A stretch of 64,000 bases of DNA. Origin: Tardiphaga sp052076105. Lineage in GTDB: Bacteria; Pseudomonadota; Alphaproteobacteria; Rhizobiales; Xanthobacteraceae. A program made the translations under genes and the position numbers. Below, one piece after another: positions 26,326 to 34,984 of the stretch. The DNA is taken from contig NZ_CP197245.1 in NCBI RefSeq assembly GCF_052076105.1, positions 5,580,001 through 5,644,000 of the forward strand. Reading direction: 5' to 3'. Below the pieces are notes generated by a model that was not told the DNA's origin, made no database searches, and saw only the letters and a list, made by a program, of their open reading frames with translations. The stretch's first letter is position 1, and every line of letters starts with the position of its first letter.

Positions 26326-26401
26326 GGAGAGGTATACGCTCTCCTCAGCCATCTCTGAAATGGTCATTTTTCATCTAAGGAGTTCCGAAGTAAGATGGCT
26401 G
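26326..26401. promoter_or_regulatory. Two dyads in the tarD-lysR divergent region, candidate regulator sites
   Basis: The first is GGAGAG-GTATACG-CTCTCC (26326-26344), 36 bp upstream of tarD. The second is a perfect 9-bp pair CAGCCATCT (26346-26354) and AGATGGCTG (26393-26401), spanning the likely regulator promoter. Autoregulating LysR proteins usually bind such divergent spacers. The assignment is inference. Confidence 0.45.
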
Positions 26402-26423
26402 GGTGTCTGTTCACGGATGTCCT

Positions 26424-27317
26424 ATGCAAAGCTTCGATCCCGTGTCGCTCCGCCTGTTCATCGCTGTCTGCGAGGAGCGCAACATCGCCAATGCCGCGAA
26501 GCGCGAGGCCATCGTGCCGTCGGCGATCAGCAAGCGCATCAGCCAGATGGAAGACGAAGCCGGCGTGCAGCTGCTCGAGCGCGGCCGGCGTGGCGTGAGC
26601 GTGACGGCGGCCGGCGAAGCGCTGTGCCGTTATGCGCGGGAGTCGCTGCAATTGCTCGACCGGATGCAGGCCGAACTCGGCGCCTTTGCCGATGGCGTGC
26701 AAGGACATGTGCGGGTGTTCGCCTCGAAGTCGGCGGTGGCGCAGGTGCTGCCGGAAGATATCAGCCTGTTTGCCAAGCGCTATCGCGACGTGCGTGTCAG
26801 TCTGGAAGAACGCGAGATCTGGGAAGTCGTGCGCGGCGTCGAGGAAGGGCGCGCTGATATAGGTGTGTGCTGGGATGCCGTCGACCTTCGCGGTCTCAGG
26901 ACATTTCCCTATCACCGCGATCATCTCGCCGTGGTCGTGCATCCCGATCACCCGCTCGCGAGACGCAAGTCAGTGTCGTTCGAGGATACGATCGACTATG
27001 AGCATGTCGACATCGTCGCGCGCAGCATCATGCAGACGATGCAGCGCAGTGTCGCCGCGGCGGCCGGCAAGCAGATGCGCTATCGCATCCAGGTCTCCAC
27101 GGTGGACGCCGCCTATCGCATCGTCGCGGCGCAACTGGCCGTCGCCATCGTTCCGCAGGAAGAGGCCTCGACGATCCAGCAAACGCTGGGGCTGAAAGTC
27201 AGTCCGCTCAGTAACGACTGGGCGAAGCGGCAGTTCGTCGTTGCCGTGCGCGACAAGGGCCTCAGTCGGCCTGCGCAATTGCTGCTGGAAAGCCTGAAGG
27301 AGAGCGCGGGCGAATGA
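26424..27317 (+). CDS. LysR-type transcriptional regulator, probable regulator of tarD
   Basis: The 297-residue protein has an N-terminal winged helix-turn-helix (1-60, with FIAVCEERNIANAAKREAIV and SAISKRISQMEDEAGVQLLE). The substrate-binding fold occupies about 88-290 (VSLEEREIWEVVRGVEEGRA). The ATG at 26424 fits the family start better than a GTG at 26403. Divergence from tarD suggests that it activates or represses D-tartrate catabolism, the usual local arrangement for LysR regulators. The effector is not visible in the sequence. Confidence 0.9.
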   Translation: MQSFDPVSLRLFIAVCEERNIANAAKREAIVPSAISKRISQMEDEAGVQLLERGRRGVSVTAAGEALCRYARESLQLLDRMQAELGAFADGVQGHVRVFASKSAVAQVLPEDISLFAKRYRDVRVSLEEREIWEVVRGVEEGRADIGVCWDAVDLRGLRTFPYHRDHLAVVVHPDHPLARRKSVSFEDTIDYEHVDIVARSIMQTMQRSVAAAAGKQMRYRIQVSTVDAAYRIVAAQLAVAIVPQEEASTIQQTLGLKVSPLSNDWAKRQFVVAVRDKGLSRPAQLLLESLKESAGE

Positions 27318-27411
27318 GCATTCGCCGCGGCGCGGTGTCGTACACGATCTTGAAGATGGACCGCACAGTCGGTGTCGCAGAGCTCGCCGACTTGCCCGGT
27401 GGTTGCGCCGG

Positions 27412-28752
27412 TTAGCGGCTCACACGCGCATCGGCGACGGCACGCTGAAACAGCGCGGTCATCGCTTCCGAGATGCCCTGGGTCGGGCTGACCTCAAAAT
27501 AGAAGCCCGGCGAAGCACAGCTCTGCATGTTGCTTGCGATCTGGCTGTTGGGCGAGGGTCCGTAAGGACCAGCGTTGAATGGTGCGATCCATGTATTGTA
27601 CCAGGCATTGGTCGGGAGTGCGAGATAGGTCGTATAGAGTACGGCAATCTTGATGCCGCGATTCTTCAGCGTGGTGCAAAGCGCCGGATTGATCGGTGAC
27701 TGGCATCGTCCATTAGTTGTCGGCTTCAGGCAGTTGCTTGGATTGTATTCATCAGCCACGCCATCGGATACGAAGAAGAGATATTTGAGTGGTGCACCGG
27801 CTGTACCGGCTCCAGGGGCGCTGATGGCAGTGTTAATTGCCGGGAATATAGCGCTGTAGCCAGTGTCCTGATCGTTGTTGTCGTTCTGGCCGTTCACCGT
27901 CATCAAGTCGATGTTTCCGGCCGCCGTCTTCGCACTCGAGAGGCTGGATGACAATGTGAACAGGGCTCTCAGACCGGCAGTCGAGGCAGCGGCGCCGAAG
28001 TCGTAGATCGCCATGCGAAACTGGTTGGAATAGGTTTGTGTACTGGCTGCAGTATCCATCAGTTTTTGGGTGGCCGTACGCAGCACGTCGATGCGCGTAG
28101 TTACGCCAAGTGTCTTGGCGAGCTTGTAGTAGTTATTGCTGTTGTTGAGGTCGTGACAGGCAAAGGCGCAGCTGTCCGACGTGTTCTTGACCATCGTAGC
28201 CACGTCGGTCGGTGTCGCGCCAACGCCCATGGATGGCGAATTGTCGAGCAGCAGATAGAAATCGATATAATTCGGCATCGTCGCCGTCGCGACAGAAGTG
28301 CCGGTGACGGTCATCTTGGAAAAGCCCATGACGGATGTGAGACTGGTCGGTACATCCGCCGAGAATTGCATGGTTGCCGTCACGACGCCGTTGGCGCGAT
28401 TGACCGTCGCTGTCGTGCTGGTCAGCGTGAAACCGGTCCTGCCTGATGTGTTGCCCTTGAAAATATTGATTGCATCGACGTCGCCCCCGGGGACAGGGCC
28501 GTCCGATGTCATCGAACCTGCGGTAATGAATGCAGCTGACTTCTGTACGATGGAGCCGACACTGGCGGTATCAAGGGCAGCTTGCAGTTGGGATCTGATC
28601 TGTAGCGCTCGCGTATAGTCGATCGCGGCACCGACCATGGAAATAAGAGGTATGCATGTGATCGCGAATATGATCGCGACATTGCCGCGTTGGTCGCAGC
28701 GAAAACGATCAGTTAGCTTGAGGAACGATAGCCCGAGGAATGACTTCAGCAT
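27412..28752 (-). CDS. TadG-like protein with von Willebrand A domain
   Basis: The 446-residue protein starts with the Tad pseudopilin-like segment DQRGNVAIIFAITCIPLISM (20-39, one membrane helix), the TadE/TadG signature. A vWA domain follows from about 163, with the MIDAS DNSPS (Asp170, Ser172, Ser174). TadG-type proteins act on the outside of the membrane in Tad pilus assembly or adhesion. No cpa/tad cluster is adjacent, so it is an orphan. The Thr/Ser-rich middle is typical. Confidence 0.85.
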   Translation of the reverse strand: MLKSFLGLSFLKLTDRFRCDQRGNVAIIFAITCIPLISMVGAAIDYTRALQIRSQLQAALDTASVGSIVQKSAAFITAGSMTSDGPVPGGDVDAINIFKGNTSGRTGFTLTSTTATVNRANGVVTATMQFSADVPTSLTSVMGFSKMTVTGTSVATATMPNYIDFYLLLDNSPSMGVGATPTDVATMVKNTSDSCAFACHDLNNSNNYYKLAKTLGVTTRIDVLRTATQKLMDTAASTQTYSNQFRMAIYDFGAAASTAGLRALFTLSSSLSSAKTAAGNIDLMTVNGQNDNNDQDTGYSAIFPAINTAISAPGAGTAGAPLKYLFFVSDGVADEYNPSNCLKPTTNGRCQSPINPALCTTLKNRGIKIAVLYTTYLALPTNAWYNTWIAPFNAGPYGPSPNSQIASNMQSCASPGFYFEVSPTQGISEAMTALFQRAVADARVSR

Positions 28753-29000
28753 GAATACGCACCCGTATGAATGCGGAGATAATTACCTGAGCTGATAAAT
28801 TTACCGTTAGGTTGATCGCAGAAAGATAGTGGCTTGGGTTTGCTGCACTGCTTGGTTAGTTAAGGATGTTCTACCGGCATCGCTGAAACCGGGCTCGCAG
28901 GATCGACGCAAAGGGAGGCGCGGTACGATCGTGCGGCGAGGCGATGAAACAAACCGCCTCCCCGGGCATTATCGTGCGGTTCTAGTCTGGCAGGGGCAAT

Positions 29001-30095
29001 ATGGCTGAAGACACAATGACGACCGTGGGCATCGGCAATCACGGTGCCAAGCGGCTGCCATCCGTTGACGTGGACACGTTCAACATCGAGTTGAAGGACG
29101 ATGACGGCTTTCTCGGCGATCGGGCCAGCAAGGGCGCATTTCAAAAAATTCTGGACGATCTACGCAAGCCGCTGAAGAAAAACGGCGAGGATCCGCTCGG
29201 CGAGAAAGCCGCCAACAAGATCAGCAAATCCAGCCTCGATGAGATTCTGCTCGGCGACGATTTACCTGCGGCAGCGCTGGTGCACGGCGCGATAGAAGAG
29301 TTTGCCCAGGAACTGGCTTACGTCGTCCGGCGCTTTTTCAAGACCAAATCCTGGGCCGATACCGAATGTATCGTGGTTGGCGGCGGTTTCCGGCAAAGTC
29401 GCGTCGGCGAGCTTGCGATTGCGCGTGCCGATATCGTCCTCAAGGCCGACGGTCTAAAGGTCGATCTGGTGCCGATCCGATTTCATCCCGATGAAGCTGG
29501 TCTGATCGGCTGCCTGCATCTGGCGCCGTCGTGGATATTCGAAGGTTACGACAGCATTCTTGCGGTCGATATCGGCGGCTCCAACATCCGTTGCGGCGTG
29601 GTCGAAACCGGGTGGAGGAAATCGAAGGATCTTTCCAAGGCTGCGGTGTGGAAATCCGATCTATGGAAACATGCCGACGATGAGCCGACGCGCGAAGGCG
29701 CGGTAAAGCGCCTGGTGAAGATGCTGAAAGATCTGATCAGCTCCGCCGAGAAAGAAGGCTTCAAGCTGGCGCCGTTCATCGGCATCTCATGCCCCGGCGT
29801 GATCAACGAAGACGGCACCATCGAGAAAGGCGCGCAGAATCTTCCGGGCAATTGGGAAAGCAGCAAGTTCAACCTGCCGGCGCTGCTCGCCGAAGGCATT
29901 CCCACAATCGGGGATCACGATACTGCGGTGCTCATGCACAATGACGGCGTCGTCCAGGGTCTCAGTGAAGTCCCCTTCATGCAGGACTTCGAACGGTGGG
30001 GCGTGCTCACGATCGGAACAGGGTTGGGCAATGCTCGCTTCACGAATCGCAAGAAAGAGAAGGACGACAAGAAAGCGAAGAAAGACAAGGATTGA
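29001..30095 (+). CDS. ROK-family protein with apparently circularly permuted motif order
   Basis: ROK proteins normally carry DIGGT near the N-terminus, then NDxN, GTGxG, a zinc CxCGxxGC motif and finally a GGG block. In this 364-residue protein the VVGGGF block is at 126-130, followed by DEAGLIGCLHLA (164-175). Only then come AVDIGGSNIRCGVV (188-201), ISCPGVINEDGTI (262-274), GDHDTAV (304-310) and LTIGTGLGNARF (336-347), with a Lys/Asp-rich tail. The zinc motif is missing. The GDHD Asp may serve as catalytic base. Kinase activity on a sugar is possible but unproven. Confidence 0.8.
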   Translation: MAEDTMTTVGIGNHGAKRLPSVDVDTFNIELKDDDGFLGDRASKGAFQKILDDLRKPLKKNGEDPLGEKAANKISKSSLDEILLGDDLPAAALVHGAIEEFAQELAYVVRRFFKTKSWADTECIVVGGGFRQSRVGELAIARADIVLKADGLKVDLVPIRFHPDEAGLIGCLHLAPSWIFEGYDSILAVDIGGSNIRCGVVETGWRKSKDLSKAAVWKSDLWKHADDEPTREGAVKRLVKMLKDLISSAEKEGFKLAPFIGISCPGVINEDGTIEKGAQNLPGNWESSKFNLPALLAEGIPTIGDHDTAVLMHNDGVVQGLSEVPFMQDFERWGVLTIGTGLGNARFTNRKKEKDDKKAKKDKD

Positions 30096-30470
30096 GCCGG
30101 ACAGTTGCCGGGCTGGCCACAGCGATTCGGTGTGATGACCTTCAGTCCTTCAATCTTGTGGCTGACTGCGAGACGAGGCCGGATGGTCCCGGTGCCGCCT
30201 CAGCCAATGGCCGAGTGCCGGCTCCTGCTGTCGAAACATTCCGACGTCGTACGGCTCGTCGTGGCGCAGGGACGACCATAGCGCCCGGCGCTGCTGGGAA
30301 TCTCCAACCAAAAGGTGGGCTTTCTGGTCCACGCGCCAGCCCGAGCCAGCTTTTGCGGCCCTGTGGGCGATCGGGTGCGGATTTTCCGCTCTGCCCGTCT
30401 TGTCTGGCCCGCCATCCTCGCCTAGAACACCGCGCAACCACCCACGGGCGACCGCGGGTCTTGGCGCCTT
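30096..30470. other. 375-bp region between the ROK gene and tRNA-Ser, no gene seen
   Basis: Frames cross this GC-rich stretch on both strands, but none has a recognisable motif, plausible start or coding-like composition. It may be decayed sequence continuous with the region beyond the tRNA. Confidence 0.5.
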
Positions 30471-30562
<92 letters not shown>

Positions 30563-30669
30563 ATGTCTTGATCAAAAATATCATTTACTATCAGCGGTTT
30601 AGGTGAACCCGAACTAGGGTGTCCCGTAGCGTGCCCCAAAATCAACTGGGTATGCCTTGGGACCGATGA

Positions 30670-31365
30670 CTATGGGGCAGCCTTGGCTGAGCCGCTCAGG
30701 CTGACTGTGTACCGGTCTTTGAAGTCCTGCTGCTGCGCAGCGAGTCGGTTCCACGATGCAAGCTCCTGTTCGCAGCCGCCCGGGTTCTGAAACAGGTTGA
30801 GGGAATGTAGGCGCTCTTCCAACTGATCAGCTTGCCCGTATCGGCATCGATATTCCGCGATCGTCCGTACTCGAACAGCTCTTGCTCGACCCTCCGCACC
30901 TCGCGCACTCGTCCCGCTGAGGCTGCGCTCCCGGTGTCTGTGACGCTCACAGGTGTCTGTGATGCTCACATCAGTGAGCGCTGAGAACAGAAGCCACTCT
31001 TTTGCGAAGTCCAGACGCAGGCGGAAGAGGACGGTGTCATCGGTCGAGCGAACACGATGAACAGCTTCGAGCCGTCCTGCCCCATTTCAGGGGGCGAGTT
31101 CTTCAAGGGGTCGTAGGGCGACTTGTCGAAAAGTTCGCAGTTGATCTCCGGGATGTTGATCGTCCTCTCAACAGTGTTCTGCACGCCACGAACCAGCAGT
31201 TCGCAATCTTCAGCGCCCGGCCGTGCCCATTGGGCTGGATGTTCGCGACGATCCACTCGCCGCGCTCCGTAAGTTCACCCGTGATCACGTCGGCGGGGGT
31301 GGGAAATTCTTTGGACCAGAAGGCTTCTCGATTTCTTTCGAGTCTTCTGGTTCAGGCGACGCATC
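30670..31365 (-). pseudogene. Degraded gene remnant downstream of tRNA-Ser
   Basis: Protein-like segments in different minus-strand frames line up in order: SPEPEDSKEIEKPSGPKNF, then GELTERGEWIVANIQPNGHG, then NIPEINCELFDKSPYDPL, then TVLFRLRLDFAKEWLLFSAL, then RRVEQELFEYGRSRNIDAD, then GGCEQELASWNRLAAQQQDF before a stop at 30670. At least four frameshifts separate them. The reconstructed product of about 220 residues is not recognised. The position just after a tRNA suggests the relic of an inserted element. Confidence 0.55.
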
Positions 31366-31657
31366 CAAGACCCATCACCGTCTGTTGTGATGCGACGTGC
31401 GATAGCTTCCGAAGCAGGGCAGAGAGACGCAAGTCAGGCCGTGGACAAGCGTCTGCAACGCCGCGTCGTAGCCGATCGTTCAATGCCGATGACTTCCAGA
31501 CAAGACCGTGTTTTCTTCTCGGGCTATCCAGCGTGGTGGCTTCATGGTCCGTGATCCCCTGATCAACGATGGTTGGTATCGACGTACGGATCAGCAGAAG
31601 AGCCGCCATCGTGCGGACACAAGCGAAGCCGTCACAACCCTTTCATGGAGAATTCGA
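31366..31657. other. Upstream part of the decayed region, no intact gene
   Basis: Short frames on both strands overlap here without recognisable motifs. The last part must contain the promoter of the 31658 operon, but no convincing -35/-10 pair could be picked. Confidence 0.4.
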
Positions 31658-32305
31658 ATGTCATTTCAGGAAATGTTGACGCCGCAGAACAGCGCTATCG
31701 CGTTGATCGATTTTCAGCCCGCGATGTTCCAGGGCGTCCAGTCGCACGATCGTCTTGTCACATTGAACAACGTCCAGATTCTTGCAAAAGCTGCGAAGCT
31801 CTTCAAGATTCCGACCGTTCTCACCACCGTCGCGGCAGAGTCGTTTTCCGGCCCGTTCATCCCCGAGGTGGTGTCGTTGTTTCCAGGACAGGAGATCATC
31901 GATCGCACCTCGATGAATTCGTGGCTCGATCCGAACTTCCGCAAGGCTGTCGCTGCAACGGGCCGCAAGAAGTTTGTGATCGCCGGTCTCTGGACCGAAG
32001 CCTGCGTAATCTTCCCGACGCTGGACATGCTCCGCGAAGGCTATGAGATCTACATCCCCACCGATGCCTGCGGCGATCTCTCGCCTGAAGCCCATGAGCG
32101 CGCGGTGCAGCGCGCGATCCAGGCCGGTGCGGTGCCGATCACATCGTCGCAATATGCTTATGAACTGCAGCAGGATTGGGCGCGCAGCGAGACCTATGAG
32201 GGCATGATGGACATCCAGAAGGCGCATTCGCCTTACGGCATCCAGATCCGCTTCTCGAAGTGGGCACTTGGTGAACACGCTTCCGAAGGCGGTCCGGCCA
32301 AGTAA
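31658..32305 (+). CDS. Isochorismatase-like cysteine hydrolase (YcaC type)
   Basis: The 215-residue protein has the cysteine-hydrolase triad pattern: Asp18 in ALIDFQPAMF, Lys104/105 in GRKKFVIAG and Cys116 in LWTEACVIF. It resembles YcaC-like hydrolases of unknown substrate more than true isochorismatases. The ATG at 31658 has GGAG upstream; the longer frame enters decayed sequence. It is the first gene of a run of seven same-strand genes, with XapX 31 bp downstream. Confidence 0.9.
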   Translation: MSFQEMLTPQNSAIALIDFQPAMFQGVQSHDRLVTLNNVQILAKAAKLFKIPTVLTTVAAESFSGPFIPEVVSLFPGQEIIDRTSMNSWLDPNFRKAVAATGRKKFVIAGLWTEACVIFPTLDMLREGYEIYIPTDACGDLSPEAHERAVQRAIQAGAVPITSSQYAYELQQDWARSETYEGMMDIQKAHSPYGIQIRFSKWALGEHASEGGPAK

Positions 32306-32336
32306 GCCGTCACGTCACACAACCGAGGACAACGAC

Positions 32337-32627
32337 ATGAAAGCGCATATGATCTCGCTGGGCGCAGGCCTGCTGGTGGGTGTCATCTACAGTCTGATCA
32401 ATGTGCGCTCTCCGGCGCCACCGGTGGTGGCGCTGGTTGGCCTGCTCGGCATTCTCGTCGGCGAGCAATTGCCGCCGCTGGTGCGCAGCATCTGGCAGAA
32501 GGAGCCGGTGGTGCAGTCCTGGCTCGAACAGGTGAAGCCACACATGTTCGGCCATCTGCCGAAGGGCCAGCGCTCCGCTACGCGTGTTGTGGCCGAGAAG
32601 GCGCCGCAGCCGCCCGCTGGCGGCTAG
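32337..32627 (+). CDS. XapX-domain small membrane protein (DUF1427)
   Basis: The 96-residue protein has two short hydrophobic segments (about 5-22 and 28-45) with the family core LLVGVIYSLINVRSPAPP and LLGILVGEQLPPL. XapX proteins have no established role; they often sit next to hydrolase genes. The ATG at 32337 has GAGGA upstream. Its position between the cysteine hydrolase and the amidohydrolase suggests a membrane accessory in the same pathway. Confidence 0.88.
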   Translation: MKAHMISLGAGLLVGVIYSLINVRSPAPPVVALVGLLGILVGEQLPPLVRSIWQKEPVVQSWLEQVKPHMFGHLPKGQRSATRVVAEKAPQPPAGG

Positions 32628-32690
32628 TCGCCGGTACGCGTCTCACGACCACGTCGACCGTTCAATTTACTACCTCCGAAGGAGCTCCCT

Positions 32691-34577
32691 ATGGCCGAGT
32701 CACAGACCCCCGATCTCATTCTCCATCGTGGCCTGTTCACGACGCTCGATCGCTCCAACCCGGTCGCCAGCGCTGTGGCCATCAAGGATGGCCACTTTAC
32801 CCATGTCGGCCACGACGCGGAAATCCTGCCGCTGGCGGGACCGAAGACGAAGCTCGTCGATCTCAAGGGCAAGCGCGTGCTGCCTGGCCTGATCGACAAT
32901 CACCTGCACATCATTCGTGGTGGTCTGAACTTCAACATGGAGCTGCGCTGGGACGGCGTGCGCTCGCTCTCCGATGCCATGAGCATGCTGAAGCGCCAGG
33001 TCGCCATCACGCCGCCGCCGCAATGGGTGCGCGTGGTCGGTGGCTTCACCGAGCATCAGTTTGTCGAGAAGCGGCTGCCGACCATCGACGAGCTCAATGC
33101 CGTCGCGCCTGATACGCCGGTATTCCTGCTGCATCTCTATGACCGCGCATTGCTCAACGGTGCCGCGCTCCGTGCTGTCGGCTACACCAAGGATACGCCG
33201 AACCCGCCGGGCGGTGAGATCATCAGAGATGCCAACGGCAATCCGAACGGGTTGCTGCTGGCCAAGCCCAATGCCGGCATTCTCTATGCGACGCTGGCCA
33301 AGGGACCGAAACTGCCCTTCGATTATCAGGTCAACTCGACCCGCCATTTCATGCGCGAACTCAATCGCCTCGGCGTCACCGGCGCCATCGATGCCGGCGG
33401 TGGTTTCCAGAACTATCCGGAAGACTATGCCGTCATCCAGAAACTGCATGACGAGAACCAATTGACCATTCGTCTCGCCTATAACCTCTTCACCCAGAAG
33501 CCAAAGGGCGAGAAGGACGATTTCCTGAACTGGACCAAGACGTCAAAATACAAGCAGGGCGACGACTACTTCCGCCATAACGGCGCTGGCGAGATGTTGG
33601 TGTTCTCCGCGGCCGATTTCGAGGATTTCCGCCAGCCGCGGCCGGACATGGAGCCGGAAATGGAAGGCGAACTGGAGGAAGTGGTCCGCGTTCTCGTGCA
33701 GAACAAATGGCCATGGCGCATGCATGCGACCTATGATGAGACCATCAGTCGCGCGCTGGATGTGTTCGAACGCGTCAATCAGGAAATGCCGCTGGAAGGG
33801 CTGAACTGGTTCTTCGATCACGCCGAAACGATCTCCGATCAGTCGATCGATCGTATTGCGGCGCTCGGCGGGGGCATCGCCGTCCAGCATCGCATGGCCT
33901 ATCAGGGCGAATATTTCGTCGAACGCTATGGCCATGGCGCGGCGGAAGCCACACCGCCGGTATCGAAAATGCTCGCCAAGGGCGTCAAGGTTTCCGCCGG
34001 CACCGATGCGACGCGGGTCGCGTCCTATAATCCCTGGGTGTCGCTGTCCTGGCTGGTCACCGGTCGCACCGTCGGCGGCATGCAGCTCTATCCGCAGCGC
34101 AACTGCCTCGACCGCGAAACGGCGTTGCGCATGTGGACCGAGAACGTCACCTGGTTCTCGAATGAGGAAGGCAAGAAGGGCCGCATCCAGGTCGGGCAGC
34201 TGGCGGACGTTGTTGTGCCGGATCGTGATTTCTTCTCGTGCTCGGAGAACGAGATCGCTGATATCAGCTCAGTTCTCACCATCGTTGGCGGCAAGGTCGT
34301 CTATGGTGTCGGCGATTTCGCCCGCTTTGACGAGAATGCGCCGCCGCCGGCGATGCCGGACTGGTCGCCTGTTAGCACCTTCGGTGGCTATGGCGCATGG
34401 GCTGCGCCCGATGCGAATGGACAGGTCGTCGCGCAGAAGATGGCGATGAGCTGCGGCTGCACCAATTCATGCGGCGTTCACGGCCATGATCATGCCACGG
34501 CGTGGTCCAGCAAGCTGCCAATCGCCGATCTCAAGAGCTTCTGGGGCGCGCTCGGCTGCGCGTGCTGGGCGGTATGA
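32691..34577 (+). CDS. Amidohydrolase family protein (YtcJ-like) with Cys/His-rich tail
   Basis: The 628-residue metal-dependent hydrolase has the N-terminal HxH in IDNHLHIIRG (His71, His73), later metal ligands in HATYDE and FDHAETI, and AGTDATRVASYNP near the end of the barrel. The family hydrolyses amide or related C-N bonds. The C-terminus carries CGCTNSCGVHGHDH (588-601) and a terminal CAC (623-625), which may bind metal. AAGGAG precedes the ATG. The stop overlaps the DoxX start (ATGA). Substrate is unknown. Confidence 0.88.
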   Translation: MAESQTPDLILHRGLFTTLDRSNPVASAVAIKDGHFTHVGHDAEILPLAGPKTKLVDLKGKRVLPGLIDNHLHIIRGGLNFNMELRWDGVRSLSDAMSMLKRQVAITPPPQWVRVVGGFTEHQFVEKRLPTIDELNAVAPDTPVFLLHLYDRALLNGAALRAVGYTKDTPNPPGGEIIRDANGNPNGLLLAKPNAGILYATLAKGPKLPFDYQVNSTRHFMRELNRLGVTGAIDAGGGFQNYPEDYAVIQKLHDENQLTIRLAYNLFTQKPKGEKDDFLNWTKTSKYKQGDDYFRHNGAGEMLVFSAADFEDFRQPRPDMEPEMEGELEEVVRVLVQNKWPWRMHATYDETISRALDVFERVNQEMPLEGLNWFFDHAETISDQSIDRIAALGGGIAVQHRMAYQGEYFVERYGHGAAEATPPVSKMLAKGVKVSAGTDATRVASYNPWVSLSWLVTGRTVGGMQLYPQRNCLDRETALRMWTENVTWFSNEEGKKGRIQVGQLADVVVPDRDFFSCSENEIADISSVLTIVGGKVVYGVGDFARFDENAPPPAMPDWSPVSTFGGYGAWAAPDANGQVVAQKMAMSCGCTNSCGVHGHDHATAWSSKLPIADLKSFWGALGCACWAV

Positions 34578-34984
34578 TCACGAATCTCGCACGTCGCGTG
34601 ATCGGTGCGCCCTTTGTGCATTGGCTGGGTTTGCTCTGCCTGTGCGCGGCCTATCTACAAGGTGGGCTGGTGAAGGCGTTCGATCTTCCGGGGGCGATTG
34701 CCGAGATGAACCATTTCGGACTGCAGCCGGCAGCGCCCTTCGCGCTAGCGACGATCGGGCTCGAACTGGTTGCCTCGTTGTTGATTCTCGGTGGCGTTCT
34801 GCGGTGGCTCGGCGCACTTTCGCTGGCAGGCTTTACGCTGATGGCGACGTTTCTGGCGAATCGATTCTGGGAGCTGGCCCCGCCAGAGCGCTTTATGAGC
34901 GCCAATTCGTTTTTCGAACATATCGGCCTGTGCGGCGGCTTCTTGCTCGTCGCATGGCATGACCTCAACAAGGCAAAATCATGA
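34574..34984 (+). CDS. DoxX-family membrane protein
   Basis: The 136-residue protein has four hydrophobic helices and DoxX features: LQGGLVKAFDLPGAIAEMNH after the first helix, FWELAPPERFMSANSFFEHI, and a GGFLLVAWHD end. DoxX proteins are small membrane proteins linked to redox or oxidative-stress complexes. The ATG overlaps the amidohydrolase stop, and its own stop overlaps the MFS start, so all three are translationally coupled. Confidence 0.88.
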   Translation: MITNLARRVIGAPFVHWLGLLCLCAAYLQGGLVKAFDLPGAIAEMNHFGLQPAAPFALATIGLELVASLLILGGVLRWLGALSLAGFTLMATFLANRFWELAPPERFMSANSFFEHIGLCGGFLLVAWHDLNKAKS

